Under the pieces are notes generated by a model. It saw only the letters and a list, made by a program, of their open reading frames with translations. It was not told where the DNA came from and made no database searches. Made by a program: the position numbers and the translations under genes. From Pseudomonas kitaguniensis (GTDB lineage: Bacteria > Pseudomonadota > Gammaproteobacteria > Pseudomonadales > Pseudomonadaceae), in assembly GCF_009296165.1 (NCBI RefSeq), contig NZ_VUAZ01000007.1, forward strand, positions 21,243 through 85,242: a stretch of DNA of 64,000 nucleotides, read 5' to 3'. Every line of letters starts with the position of its first letter. The first letter of the stretch is position 1. Shown here piece by piece: positions 9,597-18,917 of this stretch.

Positions 9597-10256
9597 ATGA
9601 CAGACATCGCCCCGCTGATCAAACGCTCGCTGGTCGACCAGGCCCTGGAGCAACTGCGCCAGCGCATCGCCCAAGGCGAATGGGCCATCGGCGAGCGCCT
9701 GCCCACCGAGCCTGAGCTGTGCGCCGAGCTGGGCATCAGCCGCAACACCGTGCGTGAGGCCATGCGCGTATTGGCGTTTTGCGGGTTGATCGAAATCCGC
9801 CAGGGCGACGGCAGTTACCTGCATTCGATGAGCGACCCGCTGGGGGCGATGCGTGCGTTATCGCACTGCACCCTCGAACAGGCGCAAGAGACGCGGCAGA
9901 TGCTCGAAGTGGAGGCCATCGGGCTCGCCGCCGTGCGCCGTACCGAGGCAGATATGCACGGTTTGCGCGCGGCATTGCACGCGAGCGCCGCGCTGTATCA
10001 CGGTGAGCTGGAGGCCTATATCAGCGCCGACCTGGTGTTCCACCAACGCTTGGTGGACGCGGCTCACAACCCGGCGTTGAGCGAGCTGTATCAGTATTTT
10101 TGCGCCATTGTCGCCGCGCAACTGCGCCAGACGCTGAGTATCTCGCCACGTCGCCAAGCGGTTTTTGACCTGCATATCGCCCTGCTCGATGCGGTGGAAC
10201 AGCAAGACCCGCAACGCGCCAAATCCCTCTGCCGGCAGTTGATCAATGAACCGTGA
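9597..10256 (+). CDS. GntR-family transcriptional regulator, FadR/FCD subfamily
   Basis: 219-residue DNA-binding regulator. The N-terminal winged helix-turn-helix (about 10-75) has the GntR hallmark GERLPTEPELCAELGISRNTVREAMRVL, and the C-terminal all-helical FCD ligand domain contains DLVFHQRLVDAAHNPAL. The ligand cannot be read from the sequence. It overlaps the following MFS transporter gene by 11 bases, so the two are probably cotranscribed and the regulator likely controls the exporter. ATG at 9597 chosen over an upstream TTG at 9576. Confidence 0.88.
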   Translation: MTDIAPLIKRSLVDQALEQLRQRIAQGEWAIGERLPTEPELCAELGISRNTVREAMRVLAFCGLIEIRQGDGSYLHSMSDPLGAMRALSHCTLEQAQETRQMLEVEAIGLAAVRRTEADMHGLRAALHASAALYHGELEAYISADLVFHQRLVDAAHNPALSELYQYFCAIVAAQLRQTLSISPRRQAVFDLHIALLDAVEQQDPQRAKSLCRQLINEP

Positions 10257-11511
10257 AGCCAAGCACAGCCCCGAACTTCAAGCACTGCTGATCGACGCCG
10301 AAGCCTGCGACGAGGTGGTGCAGCACACCGCGCCGGTCGTCACGCGGCCCTGGCTATTGCTGTTGGGCCTGATTCTGGTGGCGATGAACCTGCGCCCGGC
10401 GTTGTCGAGCATGGCGCCGCTGCTGGCTGAGGTCTCGACTAGCCTGGGGTTGTCAGCGGCCAAAGCTGGGTTGCTGACCACGTTGCCAGTGCTTTGCCTG
10501 GGTTTGTTTGCGCCGATGGCGCCGATCCTGGCCCGACGCTTTGGTGCCGAGCGTGTGGTACTGGGGATTCTGCTGATGCTGGCTGGCGGGATTATCCTGC
10601 GCAGTTCGTTCGGTGAGGTCGGGCTGTTCGCCGGCAGCCTGATCGCCGGTGCGAGCATCGGCATCATCGGCGTATTGCTGCCGGGTATCGTCAAGCGCGA
10701 CTTTGCCAAACAGGCCGGCACCTTCACCGGCGTGTACACCATGGCGCTGTGCCTGGGCGCCGCGTTGGCTGCAGGCTCCACGGTGCCACTCAGCAAATAT
10801 TTCGGCGACAGCTGGAACATCGGCCTGGGCTTCTGGATGCTGCCGGCGCTGGTGGCGGCGCTGTTCTGGTTGCCGCAAGTCGGGCAAAAGCACGGCGCGC
10901 ATCAGGTCGCCTATCGCGTGAAGGGTTTGCTGCGCGACCCATTGGCCTGGCAGGTCACGCTGTACATGGGGCTGCAATCGTCGCTGGCCTACATCGTATT
11001 TGGTTGGTTGCCGTCGATTCTTATCGGCCGCGGCCTTAGCGCGACTCAGGCCGGGTTAGTGCTCTCGGGTTCGGTGATGGTGCAACTGCTCAGTTCGCTG
11101 GCCGCACCGTGGCTGGCCACCCGTGGCAAAGACCAGCGCCTGGCCATCGTGGTGGTGATGCTGTTGACCCTGGGCGGTTTGTTTGGCTGTTTGTATGCGC
11201 CCATTGATGGGCTGTGGGGCTGGGCGATTGTGTTGGGCTTGGGGCAGGGCGGCACGTTCAGCCTGGCGCTGACCTTGATCGTGCTGCGTTCGCGCGATGC
11301 CCATGTGGCCGCCAACCTGTCGGGTATGGCGCAAGGCATCGGCTACACGCTGGCCTCACTTGGGCCGCTCACGGTCGGGCTGGTGCATGACTGGACCGGC
11401 GGTTGGGCGGCTGTCGGCTGGGTGTTTGCGGTGCTTGGCGCGGGGGCTTTGGTCGCCGGCCTTGGCGCCGGTCGCGCACGCTACGTGCAGGTCACCTGCG
11501 AGAAACGCTGA
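10246..11511 (+). CDS. MFS transporter, CynX/NimT family
   Basis: 421-residue inner-membrane protein with about 12 hydrophobic segments beginning near residue 35 (WLLLLGLILVAMNLRPALSS). The NLRPALSSMAPLL opening and the GIIGVLLPGIVKRDF motif are typical of the CynX/NimT (cyanate / 2-nitroimidazole) branch. The substrate is unknown; export of a small anion or drug is the family expectation. Translationally coupled to the upstream GntR regulator. It ends two bases before the convergent DUF1120 gene, with no room for a terminator. Confidence 0.87.
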   Translation: MNREAKHSPELQALLIDAEACDEVVQHTAPVVTRPWLLLLGLILVAMNLRPALSSMAPLLAEVSTSLGLSAAKAGLLTTLPVLCLGLFAPMAPILARRFGAERVVLGILLMLAGGIILRSSFGEVGLFAGSLIAGASIGIIGVLLPGIVKRDFAKQAGTFTGVYTMALCLGAALAAGSTVPLSKYFGDSWNIGLGFWMLPALVAALFWLPQVGQKHGAHQVAYRVKGLLRDPLAWQVTLYMGLQSSLAYIVFGWLPSILIGRGLSATQAGLVLSGSVMVQLLSSLAAPWLATRGKDQRLAIVVVMLLTLGGLFGCLYAPIDGLWGWAIVLGLGQGGTFSLALTLIVLRSRDAHVAANLSGMAQGIGYTLASLGPLTVGLVHDWTGGWAAVGWVFAVLGAGALVAGLGAGRARYVQVTCEKR

Positions 11512-11513
11512 GG

Positions 11514-12164
11514 TTACAGGTACACCACCTCCAGGGTCGCGAAGCCGTCCAGGCGTGTTTCGCTGCTCAGGTCGAGGTTCTGTTTGGCATTGATCACCGT
11601 ATCGATTTTGATCGTGCTGCTCAGGTGCTTGATGGCCACCGGGCCTTGCGTACTGCCTTCGGTGTCGGTGAAGCCCAGATAGCTGTTGGCGCCTATGTCG
11701 ATTGCGTTGCGGTTGGCGCTACGCCAGGCAACGCCGCCAGTGGTGGACTCGGTGCCGTACACGGTCGGCATCGAGTCGGCCACGGTGTGTGCCGGGTCAA
11801 AACTCACGGAATACACGCCGAGCCGATTGCCGCTATTGTCGAACCCCAGCCCGTAGTAGATCTCGCTGTTGACCGACGCCGAGCCCTCGCGGTTGTCGTG
11901 CATGCGCAGCGCGAAGCGGCTTGGGCCGTTGCAACCCAGCTCGATTTGCAGGTGCTTGGCCGGCAAGCGGGTGTTCTTGTCCTGGTTCAGGTCCTGCCGG
12001 GAAATTTTGCCGTAGTCGATCACGCCGCCACTGGAAAGCAATGGCGTGCAAGCGGCGGGGATGATCAGGCCCTTGACGGCCAGGTCGGCGGTGGAGGCGG
12101 CGAAAGTGGGTGGCGCGCCCGCCAGGCAAAACAGGGTTAAAACGGCAATACAGTGGATGTTCAT
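11514..12164 (-). CDS. DUF1120 fimbrial subunit-like protein (operon distal copy)
   Basis: 216-residue secreted protein: signal peptide to about residue 22 (cleavage near TFAAS), then the DUF1120 hallmark ADLAVKGLIIPAACTPLLSSGG, VIDYGKIS and a C-terminal LDGFATLEVVYL strand. DUF1120 proteins (E. coli YhcF, GltF) accompany chaperone-usher genes, and their Ig-like layout with a Cys pair and C-terminal beta strand suggests pilus subunits. Last gene of the minus-strand fimbrial operon. ATG at 12164 has GAGGA nine bases upstream. Role as a structural subunit is inferred. Confidence 0.82.
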   Translation of the reverse strand: MNIHCIAVLTLFCLAGAPPTFAASTADLAVKGLIIPAACTPLLSSGGVIDYGKISRQDLNQDKNTRLPAKHLQIELGCNGPSRFALRMHDNREGSASVNSEIYYGLGFDNSGNRLGVYSVSFDPAHTVADSMPTVYGTESTTGGVAWRSANRNAIDIGANSYLGFTDTEGSTQGPVAIKHLSSTIKIDTVINAKQNLDLSSETRLDGFATLEVVYL

Positions 12165-12186
12165 GCTGTGGTTCCTCGCGAAACGC

Positions 12187-13332
12187 TTACTGATAAAAGA
12201 TTTCGAGGGTGCCGGCACCGTCGATTCTCACCACATCGCTCAAGTCCAGTTCCTCGGTGGGTGCCAGGTAAGCCCTGATACGCACCGTGCCAGCCAGGTT
12301 CTGAATCGCCACCGGGCCGGTGGTAATGCCGATGCTGTCGGTAAAGCCCACGTAGCTGTTGGCGGCCATGGCGATCTGCCGACCGCTGGAACTGCTCCAG
12401 GCCGCGCCATTGCTGGTGGAGTCGGTGCGATAAAGCTGCGCCACGGTGTCGGCGGTAAAATCCGCCGGGTCGATGGTCAGGTAGTAGCGCCCGATTTTGT
12501 TGCGGCTGGCATCCAGGTTCAGGCCGTATGCCGTGCCGTCAATGCCGCCGGTGGCCGTGCCGTCGCGGTTGTCTTGCATCACCAGGGCAAAGCGCGCCGG
12601 GGCGTCGCAGTTGATGGAAAACAGCAGGCTCTTGGCAGCCAGCGAGGTTTCGCTCGTGGCGTTCAGGCTTTTGGCCGACAGCGTGCCGTAATCGACAATG
12701 CCGCCGCTGGACAACTGCGGCGTACACGCCACCGGAGCGAAACGCGCGCGCAGGCTCAGTTGACGGTAACGTTCGGCCCGGCGGGCTTCGAACTGCCCGG
12801 AGACGTCCCAGGTAGTCGCTTCCCTGACTTGGGTGGCGGCAATGTCGGCCCAGGCCTTGACCAACAGCTGCACGGAAAAATGCTTGCCGCTGAGCACGGC
12901 GCCGTTTTGCACTGGCGCAATCGCATGCTCAGGGCGCCAATTGAGCGTCGCTGCGCTGGCCGCAGGCGCTTGGCCTACGCCTGGCAGCAGGCCTAATTCC
13001 ACCGGTTTTCCGTCGAGGATGGCATCACTGACCTGGATCTCGTAGCTGCCGTGGTCGGTAAAGCGAAACCGTTGCGCGTTTGCCGCCAGCGCGGTGTAAA
13101 ACAGGCTCGGGTCCAGCGCTTGCGGGCAAGACAGGCTCAGGCTCACGCGGCGCTCGCCGAGCAAACGTTGCGCATCGCTGTCGTTTTGCGCAAGGCGGTT
13201 CATCTGGCCGAAATCCAGCAGCGCTTCACTCAGGTTCAACTGGCACTCGTCCAGCGCCAGCGCGTTGCCGGCCAGGCCGAGCGTCAGCACGCCGGCACTC
13301 AACAGGCGTCGCGTAACAGGGATGTAGCGCAT
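12187..13332 (-). CDS. Two-domain DUF1120 protein, probable tip adhesin
   Basis: 381-residue secreted protein. After a signal peptide (to about 27, GNALAL) comes a domain of about 180 residues unlike the other DUF1120 proteins, starting DECQLNLSEALLDFGQMNR with Cys pairs. It is followed by a full DUF1120 domain (from about 200: RFAPVACTPQLSSGG, IVDYGTLSAKSLN, DNRDGTA, GTLEIFYQ). A receptor-binding domain fused to a pilin domain is how chaperone-usher tip adhesins are built, and the gene lies just after the usher. The adhesin role is inferred and the ligand unknown. ATG at 13332, 12 bases past the usher stop. Confidence 0.8.
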   Translation of the reverse strand: MRYIPVTRRLLSAGVLTLGLAGNALALDECQLNLSEALLDFGQMNRLAQNDSDAQRLLGERRVSLSLSCPQALDPSLFYTALAANAQRFRFTDHGSYEIQVSDAILDGKPVELGLLPGVGQAPAASAATLNWRPEHAIAPVQNGAVLSGKHFSVQLLVKAWADIAATQVREATTWDVSGQFEARRAERYRQLSLRARFAPVACTPQLSSGGIVDYGTLSAKSLNATSETSLAAKSLLFSINCDAPARFALVMQDNRDGTATGGIDGTAYGLNLDASRNKIGRYYLTIDPADFTADTVAQLYRTDSTSNGAAWSSSSGRQIAMAANSYVGFTDSIGITTGPVAIQNLAGTVRIRAYLAPTEELDLSDVVRIDGAGTLEIFYQ

Positions 13333-13343
13333 GGCAGTGGTCC

Positions 13344-15773
13344 TCAAGGTTGATGGCAACGGGCTGCCGCGGTTTCGAAATACACCTCGGGGTTACCCTT
13401 TGCCGGCAGCTCAAACTGCAGGTGGCATGCGGGCATGCCAGGCGCTTTGATCCACAGCGGCGGTTGGTCGATGACGTTGGGTAAAAACACTTGGCCGGCC
13501 TCCTGCACCACGGTGACAAAATCACCCTCGGCGGTGCTGACCGTGGCGCCGCGTGGCAACGATGTGCCCTGGTCGGTGGTGACGCTGAGCAATACTCGCC
13601 GGGTCATGGCCACGCCGAAATCGATGCGGTCGACTGCCCCTCGACCGGCTGTGACAATCGCCAGGCCATTGTTGATGTCGGCATTGCGCGGCAGTGAGCG
13701 GGTTTGCACTTCGACCGGGCTGCGGCCATAGGCATTCACCTGCGGCACCACGGCCTGGCCTTGCCAGTCGGTCCATACCGGGCCGCTTGGGGTGCTCACC
13801 TGGACGCCGCTCATGTCGCCTACCGAGAGCACGGCGAAAGTGTCGCGCACCGGGTAGGGCGAGAGTGTGACCCCGCCGCCATGCACCACCACCGCACCGC
13901 GTGCGCCACCTTGATAGCTTGAGCGTTCGGCATCGGAACGGCTGTAACTGAAGTCGAGCTGGCTGTAGCGCGGCAGGGTCGAAATGCCCACTGTGGTTTC
14001 CACCTGTTGATCGCGAGAATCGTGCTCGGCGCTGACGCGGTAACTGAATTGATCGTTGACCTGCTCGTTCAGGCCCACGCCGCTGCGCTGTTCGCCGCCC
14101 GCGTTGCGCACCCAACTGCGTGCCCGGCGGTTTTCGCCCAGCGGCATACTGATATTCAGGTACACCGCGTTATCTTGCTGTTGGCGACCGCCCATTTGCC
14201 ATTCGGCACTGGCCGACAGCGACACGCCAGCAACGCTGGTGCCCCAGGACGCGAGGGCGCGGCTGCTGGTCTCGCCGGCAAAGGTGCTGGAGCGCGAAAT
14301 GCCACTGCTGAACGCGCCCAGCCAAGGGTGCGACCAACTCAGGTTGAGGCTTTGCTGATCGCGGTAACGTGAGCTGCGTTGCGCGGTTGTGTCGGTCTCG
14401 TAGGTGGTCTCCTCCAGCTCGCGGTAGCCCGGCGTACGCCAGGAGTTTGCCGCGTTGAACGCCCATTGCTCGCTCAATTGTTGCGACCAGGCGAGGTCGG
14501 TCTGCAGGCCGCGAACCTTGCCCCGCGCAGAGGCGTCCGAGAGCTGGCTCGACAACTGGATCTGCGTGTCCAGCCCCGGCAGCCAGCCCACACTCAAGCC
14601 TGTGGAACGGTAGTCACTCGCCGCCAGGATGCCGCTGCCCACAATCACCTGAGGGTGCACCGCGCCGCTCCAACCTGCGCTGACCACCCACGGGTCGCTG
14701 CCTTGCGCATCGCCGATCGAGCGCACACGCCCGGCGGCCACCGAGTAGCCCGGCGCGGGCAGGCCCAGGCCCAGCATGGCGGCGGGCACGCTGAAGCGGC
14801 GTTCGTCGCCGCTGCTTTCCTTGACCGTCACTTCAACGTCGGAGCGAGTGTTCAGGCGCCGTACGTTAGTCAGCGAAAACGGACCGGCCGGGACCACCGC
14901 GGAATGAATCAGGGCGCCGTTCTGCCGCACCTCGACCTGCGCCGGGCTATTGGCGATACCGTCGATGGTTGCGCCTTGGTCCTGGTCTTGCAGCGCCTGT
15001 TCGGTCAGCACTTGCACGCCGGTTATCTGCGCGCCGGACAACACCGGGTTGTACAGGTTGATCTGCCCGGCCTGCAGCACCGCCTGTTGGCTGGCGAAGG
15101 TGCGTTGGGCATAGGCCTCCAAGTGAGTGCTGCGCGACAGGCCGTCCTGCCAGGTCTGCACCTGACGGCTGCGCACGATCCAGTCGCCGGCATTAAAGCC
15201 CACTTCGGTATTGGCCGAGCCGAACCGGCTGGCGTCGTCACCGTACTGATTAACAAACCCGGAGAGGTCGTAGTTGAGCAACCCGGCGAAACCGCCGGTG
15301 TCGTACCCGGAAATATCCTGGCGTATTGGGCGCAAGGCCTCGGTCGGCACCACCAGCGACACCGACAGTGTGGCCGGGTCGGGCTCAACCAGGCTTTGTG
15401 GAAAGCGCCGCACAAAGCCATCGCAACCACTGTTGTCGTCAGCGGCCACCAGGTCGGCGGCATCCAGCAAGGCCTGGTCAAAACACAGCGCGCCTTGCGC
15501 ATCAAAATTCACCTCCAGGCGCCCCTGCCGCTGGCCGTTGACGATCAGGCTGACGGTATGTCGCCCGGGCGCGAAACGCGGTGCTTGCAGCAGTAACCTG
15601 GCCAGTTGCGGGTCAATGCCGCGCTGGCGCAGGGTGTGGGTGTCGAAGCTCAGGTTGGGTGGTGTGTCTGCCCGCGTCTCCAGTGGCGACAGGGCGCCGG
15701 CGAGCAACAGCGCCGGCAAGGCAAAGCGAGGAGGCACGGCGAAGCCGTCACGGTCTATGCGTACTGTTTTCAA
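13344..15773 (-). CDS. Outer-membrane usher protein (FimD/PapC family)
   Basis: 809-residue outer-membrane secretion and assembly pore for chaperone-bound subunits. Signal peptide to about residue 35. The PapC N-terminal domain (LSFDTHTLRQRGIDPQLARLL, GRHTVSLIVNGQ) binds chaperone-subunit complexes, then comes the beta-barrel with plug domain (SGYDTGGFAGLLNYDLS, ITGVQVLTEQALQDQDQ) and C-terminal domains ending MPACHLQFELP. It looks complete. Operon neighbours are the chaperone upstream and adhesin downstream. The closest general arrangement I know is the E. coli yhcA-yhcD-yhcF-gltF locus. Confidence 0.92.
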   Translation of the reverse strand: MKTVRIDRDGFAVPPRFALPALLLAGALSPLETRADTPPNLSFDTHTLRQRGIDPQLARLLLQAPRFAPGRHTVSLIVNGQRQGRLEVNFDAQGALCFDQALLDAADLVAADDNSGCDGFVRRFPQSLVEPDPATLSVSLVVPTEALRPIRQDISGYDTGGFAGLLNYDLSGFVNQYGDDASRFGSANTEVGFNAGDWIVRSRQVQTWQDGLSRSTHLEAYAQRTFASQQAVLQAGQINLYNPVLSGAQITGVQVLTEQALQDQDQGATIDGIANSPAQVEVRQNGALIHSAVVPAGPFSLTNVRRLNTRSDVEVTVKESSGDERRFSVPAAMLGLGLPAPGYSVAAGRVRSIGDAQGSDPWVVSAGWSGAVHPQVIVGSGILAASDYRSTGLSVGWLPGLDTQIQLSSQLSDASARGKVRGLQTDLAWSQQLSEQWAFNAANSWRTPGYRELEETTYETDTTAQRSSRYRDQQSLNLSWSHPWLGAFSSGISRSSTFAGETSSRALASWGTSVAGVSLSASAEWQMGGRQQQDNAVYLNISMPLGENRRARSWVRNAGGEQRSGVGLNEQVNDQFSYRVSAEHDSRDQQVETTVGISTLPRYSQLDFSYSRSDAERSSYQGGARGAVVVHGGGVTLSPYPVRDTFAVLSVGDMSGVQVSTPSGPVWTDWQGQAVVPQVNAYGRSPVEVQTRSLPRNADINNGLAIVTAGRGAVDRIDFGVAMTRRVLLSVTTDQGTSLPRGATVSTAEGDFVTVVQEAGQVFLPNVIDQPPLWIKAPGMPACHLQFELPAKGNPEVYFETAAARCHQP

Positions 15774-15901
15774 GAAGGGCTCTCAGGCGATAGCACGCGT
15801 GGCTGAATCCTTATCAGGCGGTGCCGCTCGGTAACGGTCTTTTGCCGTCACCTCGTTCCCCGGGCGCCGGCTATCCTTGAGGCACCTGTTGCGTCATCGG
15901 G

Positions 15902-16603
15902 TTATGGGTTAAGCGGGGCGTCGTAGGCCGCCACGGCGAAACCGTACACGGTGGCTGGCTGGAACCTGACGCCCGTGGCGGCGCTGCCTGTAGCCTGCAC
16001 ACTCAAGGTTTCGCCGGGCAGTACATACGTGCGCGGCAACATGGCGGTTGCGTCGCCTGGCAGCAGCTTCAGTTCCTGCGCCAGGCGCACCACGTAGGCG
16101 GTGTTGTTGCTGACCTGTAATTGGCCGTCAAGTAGCGTCCAGGTCAAGTCGGTCCAGGGTTTCGGGTTGCGCGCCAACCCTTTGGGGTGAATGATCAATG
16201 GCAGGTTCTGGCGCACGGTTACGCCGACCCGCGCATGCCCGGCTTCGGTGGCGGGCTTGCCCTGCGGCATGCCTTCGAAAATCACCCGCTTGAGCCGTTG
16301 GGTGGTCAACGGTTGCGTGGTTTGCAGGATGAACCGCACCAGTTGTGATTTGGAGGCCTCCACCCGCGACAACGGCGGTGTGACCACCAGCAGCGGCTCG
16401 CGGTCTTCGGGAATGTCTTCGAGCGTGACGTGCAACAGCGCCAGTTTGTTGTCGGTGTTAGTCACCGAGACGGCGGCTTCACCGTCGGCTTCGTAGACGA
16501 TCACCACCGAGGTGTCCGGGACCATGCCATCGGCCCTGATCGCAGGGGCGAGCAGTACCAGTGCGCCGAGAACGGCGCTGCTGATCAAGTGTTTCATCGT
16601 CAT
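15902..16603 (-). CDS. Periplasmic fimbrial chaperone (PapD-like)
   Basis: 233-residue chaperone with a signal peptide (MKHLISSAVLGALVLLAPAIRA) and two Ig-like domains. Motifs include the subunit-binding strand around SRVEASKSQLVRFILQT and RVGVTVRQNLPLIIHPKGLARNP, close to the PapD family signature. It donates a strand to fold DUF1120 subunits and delivers them to the usher. Either ATG (16603 or 16597) is possible. The gap of 128 bases to the usher gene holds no ORF. A poorly conserved chaperone is normal for this class. Confidence 0.88.
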   Translation of the reverse strand: MTMKHLISSAVLGALVLLAPAIRADGMVPDTSVVIVYEADGEAAVSVTNTDNKLALLHVTLEDIPEDREPLLVVTPPLSRVEASKSQLVRFILQTTQPLTTQRLKRVIFEGMPQGKPATEAGHARVGVTVRQNLPLIIHPKGLARNPKPWTDLTWTLLDGQLQVSNNTAYVVRLAQELKLLPGDATAMLPRTYVLPGETLSVQATGSAATGVRFQPATVYGFAVAAYDAPLNP

Positions 16604-16647
16604 GACGGATATTTTCCGGTAGGGCGCCGGCCAAGCCGACGCCAGGG

Positions 16648-17274
16648 TCACAGGTAACGCAAATCCAGAACAATGGAGCCGTCCAGCGGCACCTCCTGGT
16701 TCAGCGTCAGCGCGCGTGAAAGGTTGATGGCCGTGTCGATGCGCAGTTGGGTAGTGAACTGCCTGATAAAGTCGGGCTGGCGCTCGCCCGGTAACGCAAA
16801 GCCCATGTATTGCCTGGGGTAGGCATTGGTTTGCGCGACCCATGTTTCGCCGCTGTCGCTGGACCCCAACGCTTGCATCGGCTGGTTGTCGCCTATCGGG
16901 TCGCGGTAGGACAACGACACCGACCCCAAGCGTTCGTCGGGTGCATGCACGTTTGTGCCCAGGCCGTAGAAAAAGTCGGGTGCGAGCGAGGAGTCCGCCC
17001 GATTGTCGATGCCCACCAGTGCAAACAGCATCGGCCGACTGCAGTGAATGCCGAGCTCCAGTACGCGTGTCGGCAACACTGTGAATTCGTCCGGCTTCAG
17101 GCTGCCGGCGGCAATCTTGCCGTGGTCAACCGTGCCGCCATCGGACAACACCACGTAACAGGCGTCGGGCGTGATGCTGCCACTGACGGCCAAGTCGACC
17201 GCCGAGGCGGCCAACGCCAGTGGGTGGTTGCACACAAGCACTAACAGGGTTGAGACGCGTAAAAACCAGTTCAT
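16648..17274 (-). CDS. DUF1120 fimbrial subunit-like protein
   Basis: 208 residues with a signal peptide to about 25 (LALAASAVD), then DLAVSGSITPDACYVVLSDGG, VDHGKIAAGSL and the closing LDGSIVLDLRYL. It has the Cys pair and C-terminal strand seen in its paralogues but is the most divergent copy (ELGIHCSRPMLFALVGIDNRAD). Third gene of the operon, directly before the chaperone. Probably a pilus subunit. Start at 17274 chosen because the upstream in-frame extension reads poorly. Confidence 0.8.
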   Translation of the reverse strand: MNWFLRVSTLLVLVCNHPLALAASAVDLAVSGSITPDACYVVLSDGGTVDHGKIAAGSLKPDEFTVLPTRVLELGIHCSRPMLFALVGIDNRADSSLAPDFFYGLGTNVHAPDERLGSVSLSYRDPIGDNQPMQALGSSDSGETWVAQTNAYPRQYMGFALPGERQPDFIRQFTTQLRIDTAINLSRALTLNQEVPLDGSIVLDLRYL

Positions 17275-17364
17275 CGAGTTGGCCCACAGGCAGGGTTGGG
17301 CTGGGCCTGCTTTACAGTGCCCGCGCCTTTGAATCACGCCAAAGCATGCGCGGCCATGGTTGGG

Positions 17365-17982
17365 TTACAGGTACATCACTTCGATTGTTGCCGAGCCGTC
17401 GATGAGTACTTCGTCATCCAGACCAAGGCCATCGGCGCGGCTAATAATGGTTTCTACCTCCAGATCGAGCATCAACTCCTGAGTCGGCAGCGGCTGGGTG
17501 TCGTCGTCCACGGCGCCGACTGACATGTACAGGCCTGGGCCCATGAGTTTTTCCTTGTACCAAGTGACGCCCTGGTCAGGCGAGGCAATCGTCTGTACCG
17601 CCACGTTGTCGGCTATCGGGTTTCTCAAGGTCACCTTGTAGTGCCCCAGCTTCTGATCGCTATTGATCAGGCCCAAGCCGAAGTCAGCGTTCGAAATGGA
17701 TGAACCTGCCTGGTTGTCGATTGCCTTGAGAGCAAAGGCAATGGCTGCATCGCAGTTGACGCTTAAACTCAGCGTGTCGTTGCCGATAATGGTTTGATAG
17801 GTCTGGTTCAAGTCGCTGGACGAAATTTTGCCGTGGTCAATGATGCCTCCGCTGGACAAGCCGATGTCGCAGGCGCTGGGTGTGATCAAGCCCTTGACGA
17901 TCAACTCGGTAGTGGAGGCGGCGAAGGCGAGCGGGGCGCTGAACAGCAGGCTGCTGGCCAGCGGCAGAAGTAGCTTTTTCAT
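17365..17982 (-). CDS. DUF1120 fimbrial subunit-like protein
   Basis: 205 residues: signal peptide MKKLLLPLASSLLFSAPLAFA, then STTELIVKGLITPSACDIGL, IIDHGKISSSDLN and a closing IDGSATIEVMYL. Second gene of the fimbrial operon. The ATG at 17982 has AAGGA about eight bases upstream; an ATG three codons earlier (17991) lacks a usable spacing. Its DNA looks less GC-rich than the housekeeping genes around it. Structural pilin role inferred from family and context. Confidence 0.8.
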   Translation of the reverse strand: MKKLLLPLASSLLFSAPLAFAASTTELIVKGLITPSACDIGLSSGGIIDHGKISSSDLNQTYQTIIGNDTLSLSVNCDAAIAFALKAIDNQAGSSISNADFGLGLINSDQKLGHYKVTLRNPIADNVAVQTIASPDQGVTWYKEKLMGPGLYMSVGAVDDDTQPLPTQELMLDLEVETIISRADGLGLDDEVLIDGSATIEVMYL

Positions 17983-18019
17983 GGAAGACATCCTTGGATT
18001 TTCAGCGTGTAAAACCGTA

Positions 18020-18640
18020 TTAGAGGTACTTCACTTGCAAGGTGGCGCTGCCGATCAGCTCCACCTCGTCTTTCACCGTCAGCCCTGCAGCCGGAGCGAT
18101 GTGGGTATCGAGCTCAAGCTGCGCGGTGAAGTCTCGGACGGCGATGGGCGCGAGCGCGCTGCCTGTGGTCACGGCAGTCAGTATCAGGTGGCTCAACTGC
18201 GGCGAAGGCTGCCAAGTGGCACCGCCATCCAGCGAAGTGATGATGAGCGCGGGCACGCCATCGGCCACCGGGTTGGACAGGCGAAAGCCTGAACCACCGA
18301 GGTTTTCCCCCTCTGGCGTCATGCCCAGCCCGTGCCAGCTGTCGTGGTTGGGAGAGGTGCCGGCCTGGTTGTCGAGCGTGGTCATCGTGAAAACCGTCGG
18401 CCCTTCGCACAACACCCTCACGTCCAGGGTTTGGCTGGCCAGCAGGGTGTATTGGTTCTGGTTGAGTTGCTTGGCCGACATTTTTCCGTAGTCCACTACG
18501 CCATCCGCTGAAATCGATGGTTTGCAGGCGCTGGGAGTAATCGTGCCGCTGACGCTGAGGTCGGTGTTGCCGGCCGCAAAAGTGAGTGAAGTGCTGGTGA
18601 TTAACAGGGCGCTACTTAACAGCAGAAGGGAATTTTTCAT
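18020..18640 (-). CDS. DUF1120 fimbrial subunit-like protein, first gene of operon
   Basis: 206 residues with a signal peptide (MKNSLLLLSSALLITSTSLTFA), GNTDLSVSGTITPSACKPSI, VVDYGKMSAKQLNQNQY and the closing LIGSATLQVKYL. As the promoter-proximal subunit it is the best candidate for the major shaft protein, by analogy with other chaperone-usher operons (inference). A copy of the TCGTA-N-TAGTTG motif lies 171 nt upstream on the same strand (18811-18826). Confidence 0.8.
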   Translation of the reverse strand: MKNSLLLLSSALLITSTSLTFAAGNTDLSVSGTITPSACKPSISADGVVDYGKMSAKQLNQNQYTLLASQTLDVRVLCEGPTVFTMTTLDNQAGTSPNHDSWHGLGMTPEGENLGGSGFRLSNPVADGVPALIITSLDGGATWQPSPQLSHLILTAVTTGSALAPIAVRDFTAQLELDTHIAPAAGLTVKDEVELIGSATLQVKYL

Positions 18641-18810
18641 TGCAGTAGCTTCCAGTGCACGCAGGCGAGGTGTGTCACGTGCCGCAGCACCGCCTGATCA
18701 TCAAAATATCGACGGACGCGTCACGGCCTTGTATCCAGTGACCGTGAAAGAGAGTCAGTACCTTGCCCTCGCGGTGTACATTAATTTAGCGAGGAGCCGG
18801 TACCGATGAC

Positions 18811-18826
18811 ATGCAACTATTACGAG
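18811..18826 (-). promoter_or_regulatory. Shared upstream motif, copy 1 (fimbrial operon)
   Basis: Read on the minus strand: CTCGTAATAGTTGCAT. It matches TTCGTAKTAGTTGTAT (copies at 18902 and 20795) at 13 of 16 positions. It lies 171 nt upstream of the first DUF1120 gene of the operon. Confidence 0.5.
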
Positions 18827-18901
18827 AGTGTTTTGGGTAATGGAAAGGCGCTCATGATCACCGCAGAAATACTTAACTGCGGGTTGTAGTTAGCGCTCGG
18901 T

Positions 18902-18917
18902 TTCGTAGTAGTTGTAT
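18902..18917 (+). promoter_or_regulatory. Shared upstream motif, copy 2 (REC-Hpt gene)
   Basis: TTCGTAGTAGTTGTAT, 180 nt upstream of the REC-Hpt start. It differs from the copy at 20795 at one position only. A TTATCTT sequence follows at 18945 and may be part of a -10 region. Confidence 0.55.
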
